Source: JBCCGE01 sp039029455 (GTDB taxonomy: Bacteria; Pseudomonadota; Gammaproteobacteria; Arenicellales; Poriferihabitantaceae). From it: a stretch of 64,000 nucleotides of DNA. Position 1 is the stretch's first letter; every line of letters begins with the position of its first letter. Below, one piece after another: positions 33,934 through 43,052 of the stretch. The notes beneath the pieces are model-generated. The model did no database searches. It was not told the DNA's origin and saw only the letters and a program-made list of their open reading frames with translations. The translations under genes and the position numbers were made by a program. The DNA lies in contig JBCCGE010000005.1 in the NCBI GenBank assembly GCA_039029455.1, positions 1-64,000 on the forward strand, in the 5' to 3' direction.

Positions 33934-35166
33934 TCAGGCCAGCGATCGGAGCTGACCGACCAGTTTCTCAATATTGCTGTGCATATCAAAATCGGCGGTT
34001 ACCCTCGCAGTGCCGGTGCGTCCCAGTCTTTCTCTGAGTGATGGATCGTAGATCAGCTCGAGAATGGCAGTGCGCAAGGCAGATGTATCATCAGGTTCGA
34101 CCAGCAACCCGTTCTCACCATTCGCAATCAACTCAGGAATACCTGACAGGCGTGTCGAAACGACTGCCAGACCTGTGCATTGGGCCTCAACCAGAACATT
34201 CGGCAGGCCATCACGATCGCCACTGGCATCGATCCGACTGTTCAGTACAAAAAAATCGGCTCGGCGGTAGGCGTCAATGACGATGTCCTGTGAAGCCGAT
34301 CCGTGCCAGACAATCCGGTCTGCTATGTTCAGGGACTCGGCTTGTTTACTGAGATCGTCAAGTTGCGGGCCCCCGCCAATATGCTCGAATGCCCACTGTA
34401 GATCGTCCGGAAGCTGACTCAAAGCACGCAATAGTTCTCTGTAGCCTTTCTTTTCAACGGCCCTACCGACACTTAGAAGAGTCACCGGCTCATTCTCGGT
34501 GCCGCAGGCTGCTGAATATGTCCGCTCAAAGTCTGAGAATCGGGCGAGATCAAGACCGTGATAATTCAGTGAGACTTTTGCTGTGTCGGAAGTCAGACCG
34601 GACAGATGCTTCACATTGTTTGCTGTACAGGTGGTCAGCCATTTGCAGTGCTGCAGCTTTTCCTGAATCTCCCAGTCAGGACTTGTCCAGATATCCTTGG
34701 CATGTGCGGAGCACGCCCACGGCAGCCCTGTAATCTGACTGGCGTAATACGTTACCGACGCCGGTGTATGAAGAAAATGTGCGTAGAGCTTCCGGATTTC
34801 ATCGGGCAGTTCTGCGGCCAGCACCAGTGCCTGACCAAAGCGGCGAATGCGATTTGCTGTCCGATCTCGTTTAAGGTCGCGCCACCATTGTCTGAACGCG
34901 TGCTGATAACCCGGCCTCCTGCGGGTGGATAACCACGCACGGAATACGCGAAACGGCTGCTGATAGAGGTACTCGGGCAGATAGTTGACCTCTGCAACTA
35001 TTTTTTCATGCACTGAATGGACAGAGGTGTCTGTCGGTTGTCTCAGAGAAAACAGGGTGATGTCGAAATCGGCATTCTCAAGATTGAGAATTTCCTGCGC
35101 GATAAACGTCTCCGAAAGGCGCGGATAGCCTTTGAGCACGATTGCCAAAGGTGTTTTTTGCGACAT
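33934..35166 (-). CDS. GT4-type glycosyltransferase B (WcaL-like)
   Basis: A 410-residue GT-B enzyme similar in style to colanic-acid type WcaL proteins: N-terminal LKGYPRLSETFIAQEILNLE, middle YAHFLHTPASVTYYASQITGLPW and CSAHAKDIW, then the GT4 site LSVGRAVEKKGYRELLRAL and DGLPNVLVEAQCTGLAVVSTRLSGIPE. It starts 22 bases after the stop of the ABC permease gene on the same strand, so it may be transcribed with the importer operon. That link between an importer and glycosyltransferases is unusual. Substrate unknown. Confidence 0.87.
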   Translation of the reverse strand: MSQKTPLAIVLKGYPRLSETFIAQEILNLENADFDITLFSLRQPTDTSVHSVHEKIVAEVNYLPEYLYQQPFRVFRAWLSTRRRPGYQHAFRQWWRDLKRDRTANRIRRFGQALVLAAELPDEIRKLYAHFLHTPASVTYYASQITGLPWACSAHAKDIWTSPDWEIQEKLQHCKWLTTCTANNVKHLSGLTSDTAKVSLNYHGLDLARFSDFERTYSAACGTENEPVTLLSVGRAVEKKGYRELLRALSQLPDDLQWAFEHIGGGPQLDDLSKQAESLNIADRIVWHGSASQDIVIDAYRRADFFVLNSRIDASGDRDGLPNVLVEAQCTGLAVVSTRLSGIPELIANGENGLLVEPDDTSALRTAILELIYDPSLRERLGRTGTARVTADFDMHSNIEKLVGQLRSLA

Positions 35167-35188
35167 GTCTGCCGGCAGACTGAATCGG

Positions 35189-36343
35189 TTATTTATAGGG
35201 GTCGGCGGCGTCTCTCAACCCGTCGCCAAAAAAGTTGAACGCCAGAATAATAATGACAACGGGCACGACCGGAAAAATCAGCCACGGGTACAGCGCCACA
35301 ACATTGATATTCTGCGCCTCGTTGAGGAGCACGCCCCAACTGGTGATGGGCGGTCTAAGGCCCAGTCCGAGGAATGACAGAGCCGTTTCACCCAGTATCA
35401 TGCTCGGTATCGACAGCGTCGCAGTGGCAATGATATGACTGGAGAACCCCGGCAGCAGATGTTTGATGATAATGCGTTTGGGCTTTGCGCCCATTAATCG
35501 AGCCGCTGTACAGTAGTCCTCCTCACGCAATGCAAGCAGTTTGGATCTGACTGCTCGAGCCAGTCCCGTCCAGTCGAGCAGCGCAAGAATCACGGTGATG
35601 CCAAAAAACACCAGCAGGGGGCTCCAGGTGACCGGCAAGATGGCAGACAGCGCCATCCATAACGGGAGTTCCGGAAACGATCGAATAATTTCGATTGTGC
35701 GCTGAATCGCAGAGTCGATAAAACCGCCGTAATAGCCGGCGAGACCACCAAACAAAAGCCCGAGGAACAGACTGACGGCAATGCCGCCGAGTCCGATCAG
35801 CAATGATATACGAGCGCCGTAAGTGATACGGGAGTACATGTCGCGACCCAGTCGATCCGTTCCGAGCAGAAACAGCGTGCCATTTTCTGCCGGACAAAAC
35901 AGGTGAACGTTCGATTCAAAGAGTCCCCAGAATCTGTAGTCATCGCCCCGACAGAAGAACCGGATCTTGTCGATTTTTTCAGGATTGGGTGTGTATTCGC
36001 GACGCAGATTAGTCATGTTTAGCCGATAGTCCGTTCCGTATACAAACGGTCCGATAAACTTGCCTTCGTGAAAAAGATGAACCCTCTGGGGAGGTGAATA
36101 AATAAAATCGGTGTTGCGCGTAGTCTGGTTGTAGGGTGTGATGAACTCGGACACCAGAGTAGACGCGTACATCAACAACAGCACCAGCCCGGAAAACACC
36201 GCGACTTTATGCCGTCGGAGCTTCCACCACATCAGCGTTCGACGCGACGCGAAGAAGTATTGTTCCTGCTCAGAGCTAAGGTGTTCTACCGAATGCGGAT
36301 CAAACGGCTCACCGGAAACATAATGTTGACGCTCCTGACTCAT
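35189..36343 (-). CDS. Oligopeptide-type ABC transporter permease (OppC/YejE-like)
   Basis: A 384-residue inner-membrane permease. After a cytoplasmic N-terminus and a first helix (~residues 50-68) there is a long periplasmic segment, then the five-helix BPD_transp_1 core with the EAA-loop sequence EDYCTAARLMGAKPKRIIIKH and LGTDRLGRDMYSRITYGARISL. It ends with NFFGDGLRDAADPYK as usual for OppC/DppC. The ~100-residue insertion between helix 1 and the core resembles YejE, a microcin C/peptide importer subunit. It is 2 bases from the preceding permease gene. Confidence 0.92.
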   Translation of the reverse strand: MSQERQHYVSGEPFDPHSVEHLSSEQEQYFFASRRTLMWWKLRRHKVAVFSGLVLLLMYASTLVSEFITPYNQTTRNTDFIYSPPQRVHLFHEGKFIGPFVYGTDYRLNMTNLRREYTPNPEKIDKIRFFCRGDDYRFWGLFESNVHLFCPAENGTLFLLGTDRLGRDMYSRITYGARISLLIGLGGIAVSLFLGLLFGGLAGYYGGFIDSAIQRTIEIIRSFPELPLWMALSAILPVTWSPLLVFFGITVILALLDWTGLARAVRSKLLALREEDYCTAARLMGAKPKRIIIKHLLPGFSSHIIATATLSIPSMILGETALSFLGLGLRPPITSWGVLLNEAQNINVVALYPWLIFPVVPVVIIILAFNFFGDGLRDAADPYK

Positions 36344-36345
36344 AA

Positions 36346-37344
36346 CTATTTAAGGCTTGCCCCCTGTAATCGAATTCTGGGATCCAGCCACGCCAGCAAT
36401 AAATCGGAGATCAGCATACCAATAACGGTTAGCAACGCGAGAAACATCAGGAAGGTACCGGCCAGATACATATCCTGACTCTGCAGCGAGTCAAGCAACA
36501 TCGGTCCGGTCGTCGGCAAAGACAACACAATTGCAGTAATTTCTGCGCCCGATATAACACTCGGCAACAGACTCCCGATATCGGCGATAAAGAAATTCAG
36601 CGACATGCGGAGCGGGTATTTGGTCAGCAGTTTGAATGGCGGCAGGCCTTTGGCTTTGCCCGTCATCACATACTGCTTGTCGAGTTCATCCAGCAGGTTC
36701 GCGCGGAGTCGTCGAATCATGCCCGCTGTGCCCGAGGTGCCTATGACCACTACGGGAATCCAAAGGTGCTCGAGGACTGATTTGAATTTCCCCCAGCTCC
36801 AGGGCTGATCCAGGTACTCCGGGTCCATTAGTCCGCCAATGGAGGTGCCGAACCATACATTGGCGAAATACAACATTACCAGAGCGAGGAGGAAATTCGG
36901 CGTTGCCAGACCTATAAATCCCAATAACGTTAAACCGTAGTCGCCCCAACTGTACTGGTGCGTGGCCGAGTACATCCCGATGGGAAATGCGATGGCCCAG
37001 GTGACCAGAATAGTGATAAACGACACCAGTATAGTCAGCCAGATTTTGTCGCCGATAACTTCTCTTACGGGCAGGTCGTATTCAAAGGAATACCCAAAAT
37101 CGCCACTGATAAAACCACTGACCCAATTGAAATACTGCACCATAAACGGATCGTCGAGTCCGTACTGGTCGCGAAGGAATTTTATTTTGTCCTGGTCGAC
37201 CGATTCGCCCTGGCTTTCAAGCTCGGCGATGTAGGTTTCGAGATAGTCGCCTGGAGGAAGCTGAATGATGACGAATACAATGAAACTGATCACCAACAGC
37301 GTCGGAATCATCATACCCAGTCGTTTTATGACGTAATAAGTCAT
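36346..37344 (-). CDS. Oligopeptide-type ABC transporter permease (OppB/YejB-like)
   Basis: From the ATG at 37344 the protein has 332 residues: TYYVIKRLGMMIPTLLVISF as first helix, the conserved LGLDDPFMVQYFNW-type segment (QYGLDDPFMVQYFNWVSGF), GDFGYSFEYDLPV, and the EAA loop with LDKQYVMTGKAKGLPPFKLL. ATGA overlap with the binding-protein gene fixes this start and indicates coupling. It pairs with the OppC-like permease next to it. Confidence 0.92.
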   Translation of the reverse strand: MTYYVIKRLGMMIPTLLVISFIVFVIIQLPPGDYLETYIAELESQGESVDQDKIKFLRDQYGLDDPFMVQYFNWVSGFISGDFGYSFEYDLPVREVIGDKIWLTILVSFITILVTWAIAFPIGMYSATHQYSWGDYGLTLLGFIGLATPNFLLALVMLYFANVWFGTSIGGLMDPEYLDQPWSWGKFKSVLEHLWIPVVVIGTSGTAGMIRRLRANLLDELDKQYVMTGKAKGLPPFKLLTKYPLRMSLNFFIADIGSLLPSVISGAEITAIVLSLPTTGPMLLDSLQSQDMYLAGTFLMFLALLTVIGMLISDLLLAWLDPRIRLQGASLK

Positions 37345-39257
37345 TCGAACCAAAATGTGTCGGGCCGATAAACACCGAAAAACGAATTTGGCTCCCAGCT
37401 GTAGACGCCCTCTTCGGGCACGTTTCTCAGTTTGTTGTTGACTACTACCGGTTGCGGTACACCGCAAACAAGTCCGATGGAAAATACCTCTTCACTGTGT
37501 ATTTTCAACATTTCATGCCAGATCATTTCCCGCTCTACTGAATTTCGTGAACGGCTCCACGATTCATAAAGTTCGAGTAACTGCATGGCTTCAGGAATGT
37601 CCGGTGCTTCGCCGACCTTTTGGTTGGTCTCAAAATACTGTCCCCACTTGGGCCACTGAAGTTGTGTCTGGTTAGTGGGTGCGAACTCCCGTGGGCTCAT
37701 GTCTGCGGTCGGTGAGCCGTTGTCGATACCGTTGAACAACGCCATCATCGCGTCTCCAGAAAACACTCGCTCGCGAAAGACTTCGCGCTGCGACGGCTTC
37801 ACGTGCAGTTTGACCCCGAGCTTGAACCAGCTCTCACCGATGAGTTCCAGAATATCAGTCTCTTCAGTACCCTCGCCGGCCGTTTGCAGAATTATCTCGA
37901 GCGGTCTGCCATCCGACATCAGTCGGATACCTCTTGAATCTTTTTCTCGCATTCCCATTCGATCGAGAATATCGTTTGCGAGATCCAGATCGAACTGAGT
38001 CCACTCCGTCTGGTATTCGGGTTCAAACAGCGAACAGCTGGGCAAAACTGTGTTTGCGGATGCCTGTGCCAGTCCGAAATAAATGACCTGATTGATTTCA
38101 TGACGATTGATGCCAACCGAAAGGGCTCTGCGAAACTCCCGATTGCGAACCAGATCACGCCACACCGGATCATTGCTGTTCAGATTCGGATAAATCGCAA
38201 ATTGTGAACCGGTACCACTGCTCCAGAGCCGCACATTGAAATCGTTACGGGATTCGCCTTCTTTGAGAAATGTGTAGTTATCCAGACGGATGTATCGACC
38301 CTGCAGGTCGGATTCGCCGGCACCAGTCTTCGCGGCGACCAGACTTTTGCTGGTGATGTTGACAACAACCTCGTCAATATACGGAAGCTGTCTGCCGTTG
38401 TCGTCCACACGGTGATAGTAGGCGTTGCGCTCAAACACAAACCTCTCCGCAGGCGGTCGTGTTGAATTTACCCACGGCTGCAGCGAAGGCAGCTCCGGGT
38501 TATCGTTCTTGTAGGGATGATTTTTTCGATGATGAAGCCCCGCCCAGTTTCGTACGCCGGCTTCCTCTACCTTAGTCTGAAGTTCTTCTTCCGGGGTGAA
38601 GTCCGAATGAAATTGCTCGAGGTAGTGACCGGGTGCATAAATGAACATCGGTCGGGGCGCGGCCAGTGCGGGAACGAAGTACGGGTTCGGTTTGCTCCAT
38701 TCATAGCGCACTGTTAGATCATCCGGGAAACTGACAGCAGGCGGCTCTCCCTCGACCATCAGCTTTGCGGGCAGTCCAAATGGGAAAAGATCTTCATTAT
38801 TTACGATATTTTCCCAGTAATACCGGAAGGCTTCAGAAGTAAATGGTTCGCCGTCGGACCACCGGTGCCCCTTTCGAAGGTGAAAGGTGAAGATCCGCCC
38901 GTCCTCCACTGTAAAGTCTCTCAGGATATCCGCTACGAGCTCATGTTCCGGTGTGTAACCAATCAATCGTGCATAGCCGTAGACCATCATCAACCGAATG
39001 TCTTTGCTTTTGCCCATTAACAGGCGCAGCTGCCCGCCGTATTGTCCCGTTGTTTCGCTCCCCGAAAATTCGGCGATTGCAGGTTCTGCCGGAATACGCT
39101 GCTCCATAGGCGGTAATTTTCCGGAGGCGACATCATCGGAAAAGTACGGAATTGAAGCCACGGCGGTTGCGGATGTGGTCAGTGATAGAAACCCGGTGAT
39201 GAGCACCGATACCGGCGCCCGCCATGTGTCCCGCGCTTTGAAGAGTTGCCTAAACAT
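37341..39257 (-). CDS. ABC transporter substrate-binding protein, family 5 (peptide type)
   Basis: A 638-residue periplasmic binding protein of the Opp/Dpp/Nik class (SBP_bac_5). The chosen ATG at 39257 gives a signal-peptide-like start (basic residues, then VSVLITGFLSLTTSATAVAS). Landmarks: PEHELVADILRDFTVEDG, TFHLRKGHRWSDGEPFTSEAF, REFRRALSVGINRHEINQ, LPSCSLFEP and the C-terminal FFGVYRPDTFWFE. It is longer than OppA (~540) and belongs to a large-SBP subgroup. Its start lies within the end of the ATPase gene (8-base overlap). Ligand is probably a peptide or a peptide-like compound, not proven. Confidence 0.9.
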   Translation of the reverse strand: MFRQLFKARDTWRAPVSVLITGFLSLTTSATAVASIPYFSDDVASGKLPPMEQRIPAEPAIAEFSGSETTGQYGGQLRLLMGKSKDIRLMMVYGYARLIGYTPEHELVADILRDFTVEDGRIFTFHLRKGHRWSDGEPFTSEAFRYYWENIVNNEDLFPFGLPAKLMVEGEPPAVSFPDDLTVRYEWSKPNPYFVPALAAPRPMFIYAPGHYLEQFHSDFTPEEELQTKVEEAGVRNWAGLHHRKNHPYKNDNPELPSLQPWVNSTRPPAERFVFERNAYYHRVDDNGRQLPYIDEVVVNITSKSLVAAKTGAGESDLQGRYIRLDNYTFLKEGESRNDFNVRLWSSGTGSQFAIYPNLNSNDPVWRDLVRNREFRRALSVGINRHEINQVIYFGLAQASANTVLPSCSLFEPEYQTEWTQFDLDLANDILDRMGMREKDSRGIRLMSDGRPLEIILQTAGEGTEETDILELIGESWFKLGVKLHVKPSQREVFRERVFSGDAMMALFNGIDNGSPTADMSPREFAPTNQTQLQWPKWGQYFETNQKVGEAPDIPEAMQLLELYESWSRSRNSVEREMIWHEMLKIHSEEVFSIGLVCGVPQPVVVNNKLRNVPEEGVYSWEPNSFFGVYRPDTFWFE

Positions 39258-41130
39258 GAGTGGCTGCAGGCTCAGCGTGGGCACGAACAAAATGGTCCGG
39301 CGAAATTTCGTACAGGGACATGGTTCCGTCGGTCATCTCTTCGAATGCTCCGGGCCATTTCTGGGCGATGCTCACATCCGGTTCAGCAATGGCGTCAAAG
39401 TCCAGCGGATGCTCAAGATCTGCAACCGGAATAGCCTGAAGCAGTGATTGTGTATAGGGGTGAGTCGGATTTGCAAAAAGCGATTTCCTGGGGGCAATCT
39501 CAACAATTCGTCCTCGATACATAACGGCTATGCGATCCGCGATGTAGTCGACTACCGCCAGATTGTGTGAGATGAAAAGATAGCTCAGCCCCAGTTCCTG
39601 TTGCAGGTCTTTGAGCAGATTCAGCACCTGCGCCTGAATGGACACGTCGAGCGCAGACACCGGTTCATCGCAGATTAGCAAATCCGGCTGCAGCGCAAGT
39701 GCTCTGGCGATGCCGATGCGTTGGCGCTGACCTCCAGAGAAACTGTGCGGATAGCGTCGCAGAAACCTTGGATCAAGGCCCACCAGCCGCATCAGTTCAC
39801 TGCACATTTCCATCTGATAATCCATGTCACCCAGTTCATGGATTACCATGGGTTCCCTGATAATGTCGAAAAGGGTCATACTGGGATTCAATGAACCAAC
39901 CGGGTCCTGAAAAATGTACTGCACCCGACAGCGGTAGCGGAACAGATTTTTATCGTCGAGATTGGGGACGTCGTATTGTCGGTTGCGACCGTTGAAGATA
40001 ATGCTGCCGTCATCGGGCAGCATCGCGTGCGCAATCAGTTTGCCCAGCGTTGATTTTCCGCTGCCGCTTTCCCCCACAAGACCGAGGCTTTCACCGCGGT
40101 GCACCGTCAGACTGACGTTTCGGACTGCTTGGATACGCACCGGACTGGCGCGGAACGACCACGCACCGCGTCGCGCCCCGAAGCTCTTGTTGACCCGCTC
40201 CAGCTTTAGTATTTCCGGGTCTGCATCAGATACTTTGCTTTCACGATTGCGAATAAAGTCGCCGACTTCTGCTTTGATTTCGCGGAGTGGAGTCAGTCGA
40301 TCTTCAGGAGACATGTCAAACCCGGGAACGGCTTTTAATAGGGCCTGAGTGTAGGGATGTCCGGGGCGGGTGAAGATCTCACTTGCATTACTGGCCTCCA
40401 TCACTTCACCGTGGTACACCACAACCACACGGTCAGCAACATTGGCGACGACACCGAGATCATGAGTAATCATCAGAACGGCCATGTTCAACTGGCGCTG
40501 GAGCCGATTCATCAGCTTCAGAATCTGGGCCTGAATCGTCACATCCAGGGCAGTTGTTGGTTCGTCCGCAATCAGCAGGCAGGGGTGACAAATCAGCGCC
40601 ATCGCAATCATTGCGCGCTGCCGCATTCCGCCGGATAGCTCGAACGGGTATGCATCAAGAGCTCGATCGGGTTTAACAAAGCCGACCATTTCAAGCATGT
40701 CCCGGGTGACTTTAATCCCCTCTGACCGGTTCACATCCCGATGCAGAAAGAGCGCTTCACTGATCTGGTCGCCGATAGTGTGCAAGGGTGACAGCGAAAC
40801 CATGGGTTCCTGAAAGATAATGGAAATTTTGCCCCCTCTGAGATCCCGCATCGCGGCACTGTCCGCGTCGAGGTCGGTGATATTGATTTCAGACTCGCCA
40901 TCGCCGGGAGGGGTGAACAGAATGTTGCCGCCGGTTATGCTGGCGTTGTCTGGCAACAAGCCCATGATCGCCTTGGATATGACCGATTTGCCCGACCCGG
41001 ATTCACCAACCAGTGCGACTGTCTCGCCCTGACGTATGTCGAATGAAACCCCGCGTACCGCATCCACAGTTGTGCCGTGCACGGCAAACTGGACAGACAG
41101 GTTTTCGATTTTAAGCAGTGGGTTTGACAT
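39250..41130 (-). CDS. Fused double ATP-binding protein of peptide ABC importer
   Basis: A 626-residue protein containing both ATPases in one chain, like YejF, GsiA or fused OppDF. First half: Walker A GESGSGKSVISKAI (~residue 50), signature LSGGMRQRAMIAMAL, Walker B LLIADEPTTALD. Second half: Walker A GESGSGKSTLGKL, signature FSGGQRQRIGIARAL, LLICDEPVSALD. Each half ends with the oligopeptide-type domain (HPYTQALLKAVP and HPYTQSLLQAIP). I prefer the ATG at 41130; a GTG at 41169 is also in frame. It is the first transporter gene of the unit, 85 bases after the 2OG oxygenase. Confidence 0.93.
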   Translation of the reverse strand: MSNPLLKIENLSVQFAVHGTTVDAVRGVSFDIRQGETVALVGESGSGKSVISKAIMGLLPDNASITGGNILFTPPGDGESEINITDLDADSAAMRDLRGGKISIIFQEPMVSLSPLHTIGDQISEALFLHRDVNRSEGIKVTRDMLEMVGFVKPDRALDAYPFELSGGMRQRAMIAMALICHPCLLIADEPTTALDVTIQAQILKLMNRLQRQLNMAVLMITHDLGVVANVADRVVVVYHGEVMEASNASEIFTRPGHPYTQALLKAVPGFDMSPEDRLTPLREIKAEVGDFIRNRESKVSDADPEILKLERVNKSFGARRGAWSFRASPVRIQAVRNVSLTVHRGESLGLVGESGSGKSTLGKLIAHAMLPDDGSIIFNGRNRQYDVPNLDDKNLFRYRCRVQYIFQDPVGSLNPSMTLFDIIREPMVIHELGDMDYQMEMCSELMRLVGLDPRFLRRYPHSFSGGQRQRIGIARALALQPDLLICDEPVSALDVSIQAQVLNLLKDLQQELGLSYLFISHNLAVVDYIADRIAVMYRGRIVEIAPRKSLFANPTHPYTQSLLQAIPVADLEHPLDFDAIAEPDVSIAQKWPGAFEEMTDGTMSLYEISPDHFVRAHAEPAATHV

Positions 41131-41215
41131 CACATTGGGGTGAGCATTTATTGTTTTCGGACTCGACACTCGAAGAGTGATTGGGCGCTCACGTTTGTGG
41201 GTAATTCTACGCTAT

Positions 41216-41914
41216 CTAACTAAAGGAGTAACCGTATCTAAGTTCTTTGTCACCGTCGACAATGGCGTGGAACGAGACAATGATTCGATCCTCGTCTCCG
41301 TTATAGGGAAACACCATATGCTTGAGGTAAGACGGAAAAATCACCAGTTTGCCGTCCTCGGGGAAGCTGTCGTATACGTGATCCTGCAGATAGTAGTTGC
41401 CATAGTCACCATGTCCGGCCGCCTGATACTCCATATGCGGTCCATAGAAGCGTGTAATGCCGTTCGGCATACCGTTATCGCCTACGTCTCCGGGGCGTTT
41501 GCTGGCAGAGCCAGACTGTACGTAGTACACCCCGGACCAGGAGCAATTTCCATGCACGTGGGTTTCGTGAAAGCCATAGCCGTTGCTGATCTGGAACCAG
41601 AGACCGGTCATTCGCACGTCAAGAGAGAGACCCTGAGGCCAGTAACTGCCGTTCAGTTCCGCAGCGACCGCAAATATATTGTCCAGAATAAACTTCTCCA
41701 GATCTTTAAGAGCCGGAGAATCAACGGTTTCGGCGAAATTGTCCGGACTTGAATACACCGAGCCACTGCCGCGAGGGTTATCAGCCTGATACTGACGGAA
41801 AAGCTGGATCAGCTCGGGATTAATCTTCTGAAACTTGCCAAAACGGCGGCTCAGGATGGTTACCGGCCAGAGTTGTTTCAGATGCGGGTTTTTTTGAGGC
41901 GAAGAAGCGGACAC
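41216..41914 (-). CDS. 2OG-Fe(II) oxygenase family protein
   Basis: A 232-residue protein. The C-terminal half is a double-stranded beta-helix dioxygenase domain of the putative 2OG-Fe(II) oxygenase type: an iron site HETHVHGNCSWSGVYYV (H-x-H) and the distal His with a 2-oxoglutarate-binding Arg in FPSYLKHMVFPYNGDEDRIIVSFH. The N-terminal half (PVTILSRRFGKFQKINPEL) is typical of the same family. It precedes the peptide importer genes on the same strand with an 85-base gap. It could hydroxylate a peptide or amino acid linked to this transporter, but this is inferred from position only. Confidence 0.85.
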   Translation of the reverse strand: MSASSPQKNPHLKQLWPVTILSRRFGKFQKINPELIQLFRQYQADNPRGSGSVYSSPDNFAETVDSPALKDLEKFILDNIFAVAAELNGSYWPQGLSLDVRMTGLWFQISNGYGFHETHVHGNCSWSGVYYVQSGSASKRPGDVGDNGMPNGITRFYGPHMEYQAAGHGDYGNYYLQDHVYDSFPEDGKLVIFPSYLKHMVFPYNGDEDRIIVSFHAIVDGDKELRYGYSFS

Positions 41915-42182
41915 CGTATTTACTAGTCAGAAAAAAATCATGTGGCGCGGGATTGTAGCCGCTACTCCAATGCTATCGCTACACCGGAAAGATTGTTAAC
42001 GGCGGCGGAATCCCTGCGCGGATGTGCGCAGATGTCGAAAATGGGTATCGACACCGCACGAAACGGTCATTTAATGACCTCTATCGAAGCAACCACTTCA
42101 CCAGGGAAACGTGAATATTCACAATTTAGCGGGTGATAAGCTCTTGGCGATAGTTTTGTTAAGATCAAGAGGAATTTTAATA
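41915..42182. other. Gap between 2OG oxygenase and the broken secreted-protein gene
   Basis: 268 bases in which I recognise no gene. A 64-codon rightward frame at 41942-42136 has no recognisable features. Only the Shine-Dalgarno AGAGGA for the next gene (near 42168-42173) can be pointed to. Confidence 0.5.
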
Positions 42183-42560
42183 ATGTCTGATGCAGTGTCT
42201 ATACGGTCGCTCACTGCGGTACTGATTTTGTATTTCGGATTGGCCGGAGTGGCATTGGCGTAAATCAATGTGGTTGTCGTACCTCTCGGGGGTGAGAAGG
42301 CGCTGCCGGGCTACGAGATTGTCGACAGGGAGATGCTGATCGCTGTGGCGACGAATGATTCGGTTACCGAGAGCGTTGCATGCGCGACTGGCAAGCGGGT
42401 GGTGGGCGGTGGTGCAAATACTACGTCGCCACAGCATGTTTTGGTGGGGTCGTTTCCGTCAGCGAGCAATCGATGGAGCGCAGTCGTTGCCTCCAACGGA
42501 CCCGGGGACTCGATATTTCGGACATTGAGGCTCTATGCCATATGCGTCGATGCCAATTAG
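42183..42560 (+). pseudogene. Interrupted gene for a small secreted protein
   Basis: From the ATG at 42183, preceded at good distance by AGAGGA, the frame codes a textbook 26-residue signal peptide (MSDAVSIRSL, hydrophobic core, VALA cleavage site), then hits TAA at 42261. The same frame resumes at once and stays open to 42560: VVVVPLGGEKALPG, then CATGKRVVGGG, W-S-A-V-V-A-S-N-G-P-G and the end YAIC. This cysteine-bounded module resembles a domain I recall at the end of various exported bacterial proteins. One base change therefore separates signal and mature part. A GTG at 42270 could start the second part, but it would lack export. The alternatives are a recent pseudogene, readthrough, or a base-calling error. 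Confidence 0.75.
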
Positions 42561-43052
42561 ACGGGTCAAGTTTATCGGTATCTGTATCAGGTTTGCTTTT
42601 GAGCCGAAATTGTCGCTAGAATACAAAATGTATACACAGACTCCTTCGGGAATAGTCGCTTTTCGTTTATTCAGGCGTGCGGGTTGAGTCTTTGACGAGA
42701 GAAATTGACACATAGGTTGACCTCATATGCTCAGCGTGAGTGTGTTTTTTGGAGGCGGAGTCCGTTATCCCCGACGTGTTTGATTCCATGCGGTCCATTG
42801 CGCTAGCGAAGTATTAATTATTCGCAATCAAACCGCTGTGGGCGTTTGAATTTTTGATCCGAACTGTTATCGTTACACCAATATAAATACACAAGAGGTT
42901 TGGATGGATGGCGGCGAGTTCAGCCCTCCACCGGAATCGGCAGGAAATCCGATACTTTATTTAATCGCATCGGATATGCCGCAGCAGTCGTCAATACCAG
43001 ACCCGTTGCTGTTCATAACCATTTAATTCCCCAATTTACAAATACCTGAATT
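42561..43052. other. Non-coding region upstream of the polyamine-type transporter
   Basis: 492 bases without a recognisable gene on either strand; a leftward 84-codon frame (42459-42713) overlaps the broken gene and looks random. The promoter of the transporter operon should be here, but I find no convincing -35/-10 pair by eye. The transporter ATG at 43053 has no clear Shine-Dalgarno. Confidence 0.55.

Noticed and set aside
29377..41914. Capsule or O-antigen cluster
   Set aside because: No Wzx/Wzy, Wza/Wzc, ABC exporter or nucleotide-sugar synthesis genes are present.
42270..42560. Separate intact gene starting at GTG 42270
   Set aside because: It would lack the signal peptide that is encoded just upstream in the same frame, and has no Shine-Dalgarno of its own; better read as the second part of an interrupted gene.
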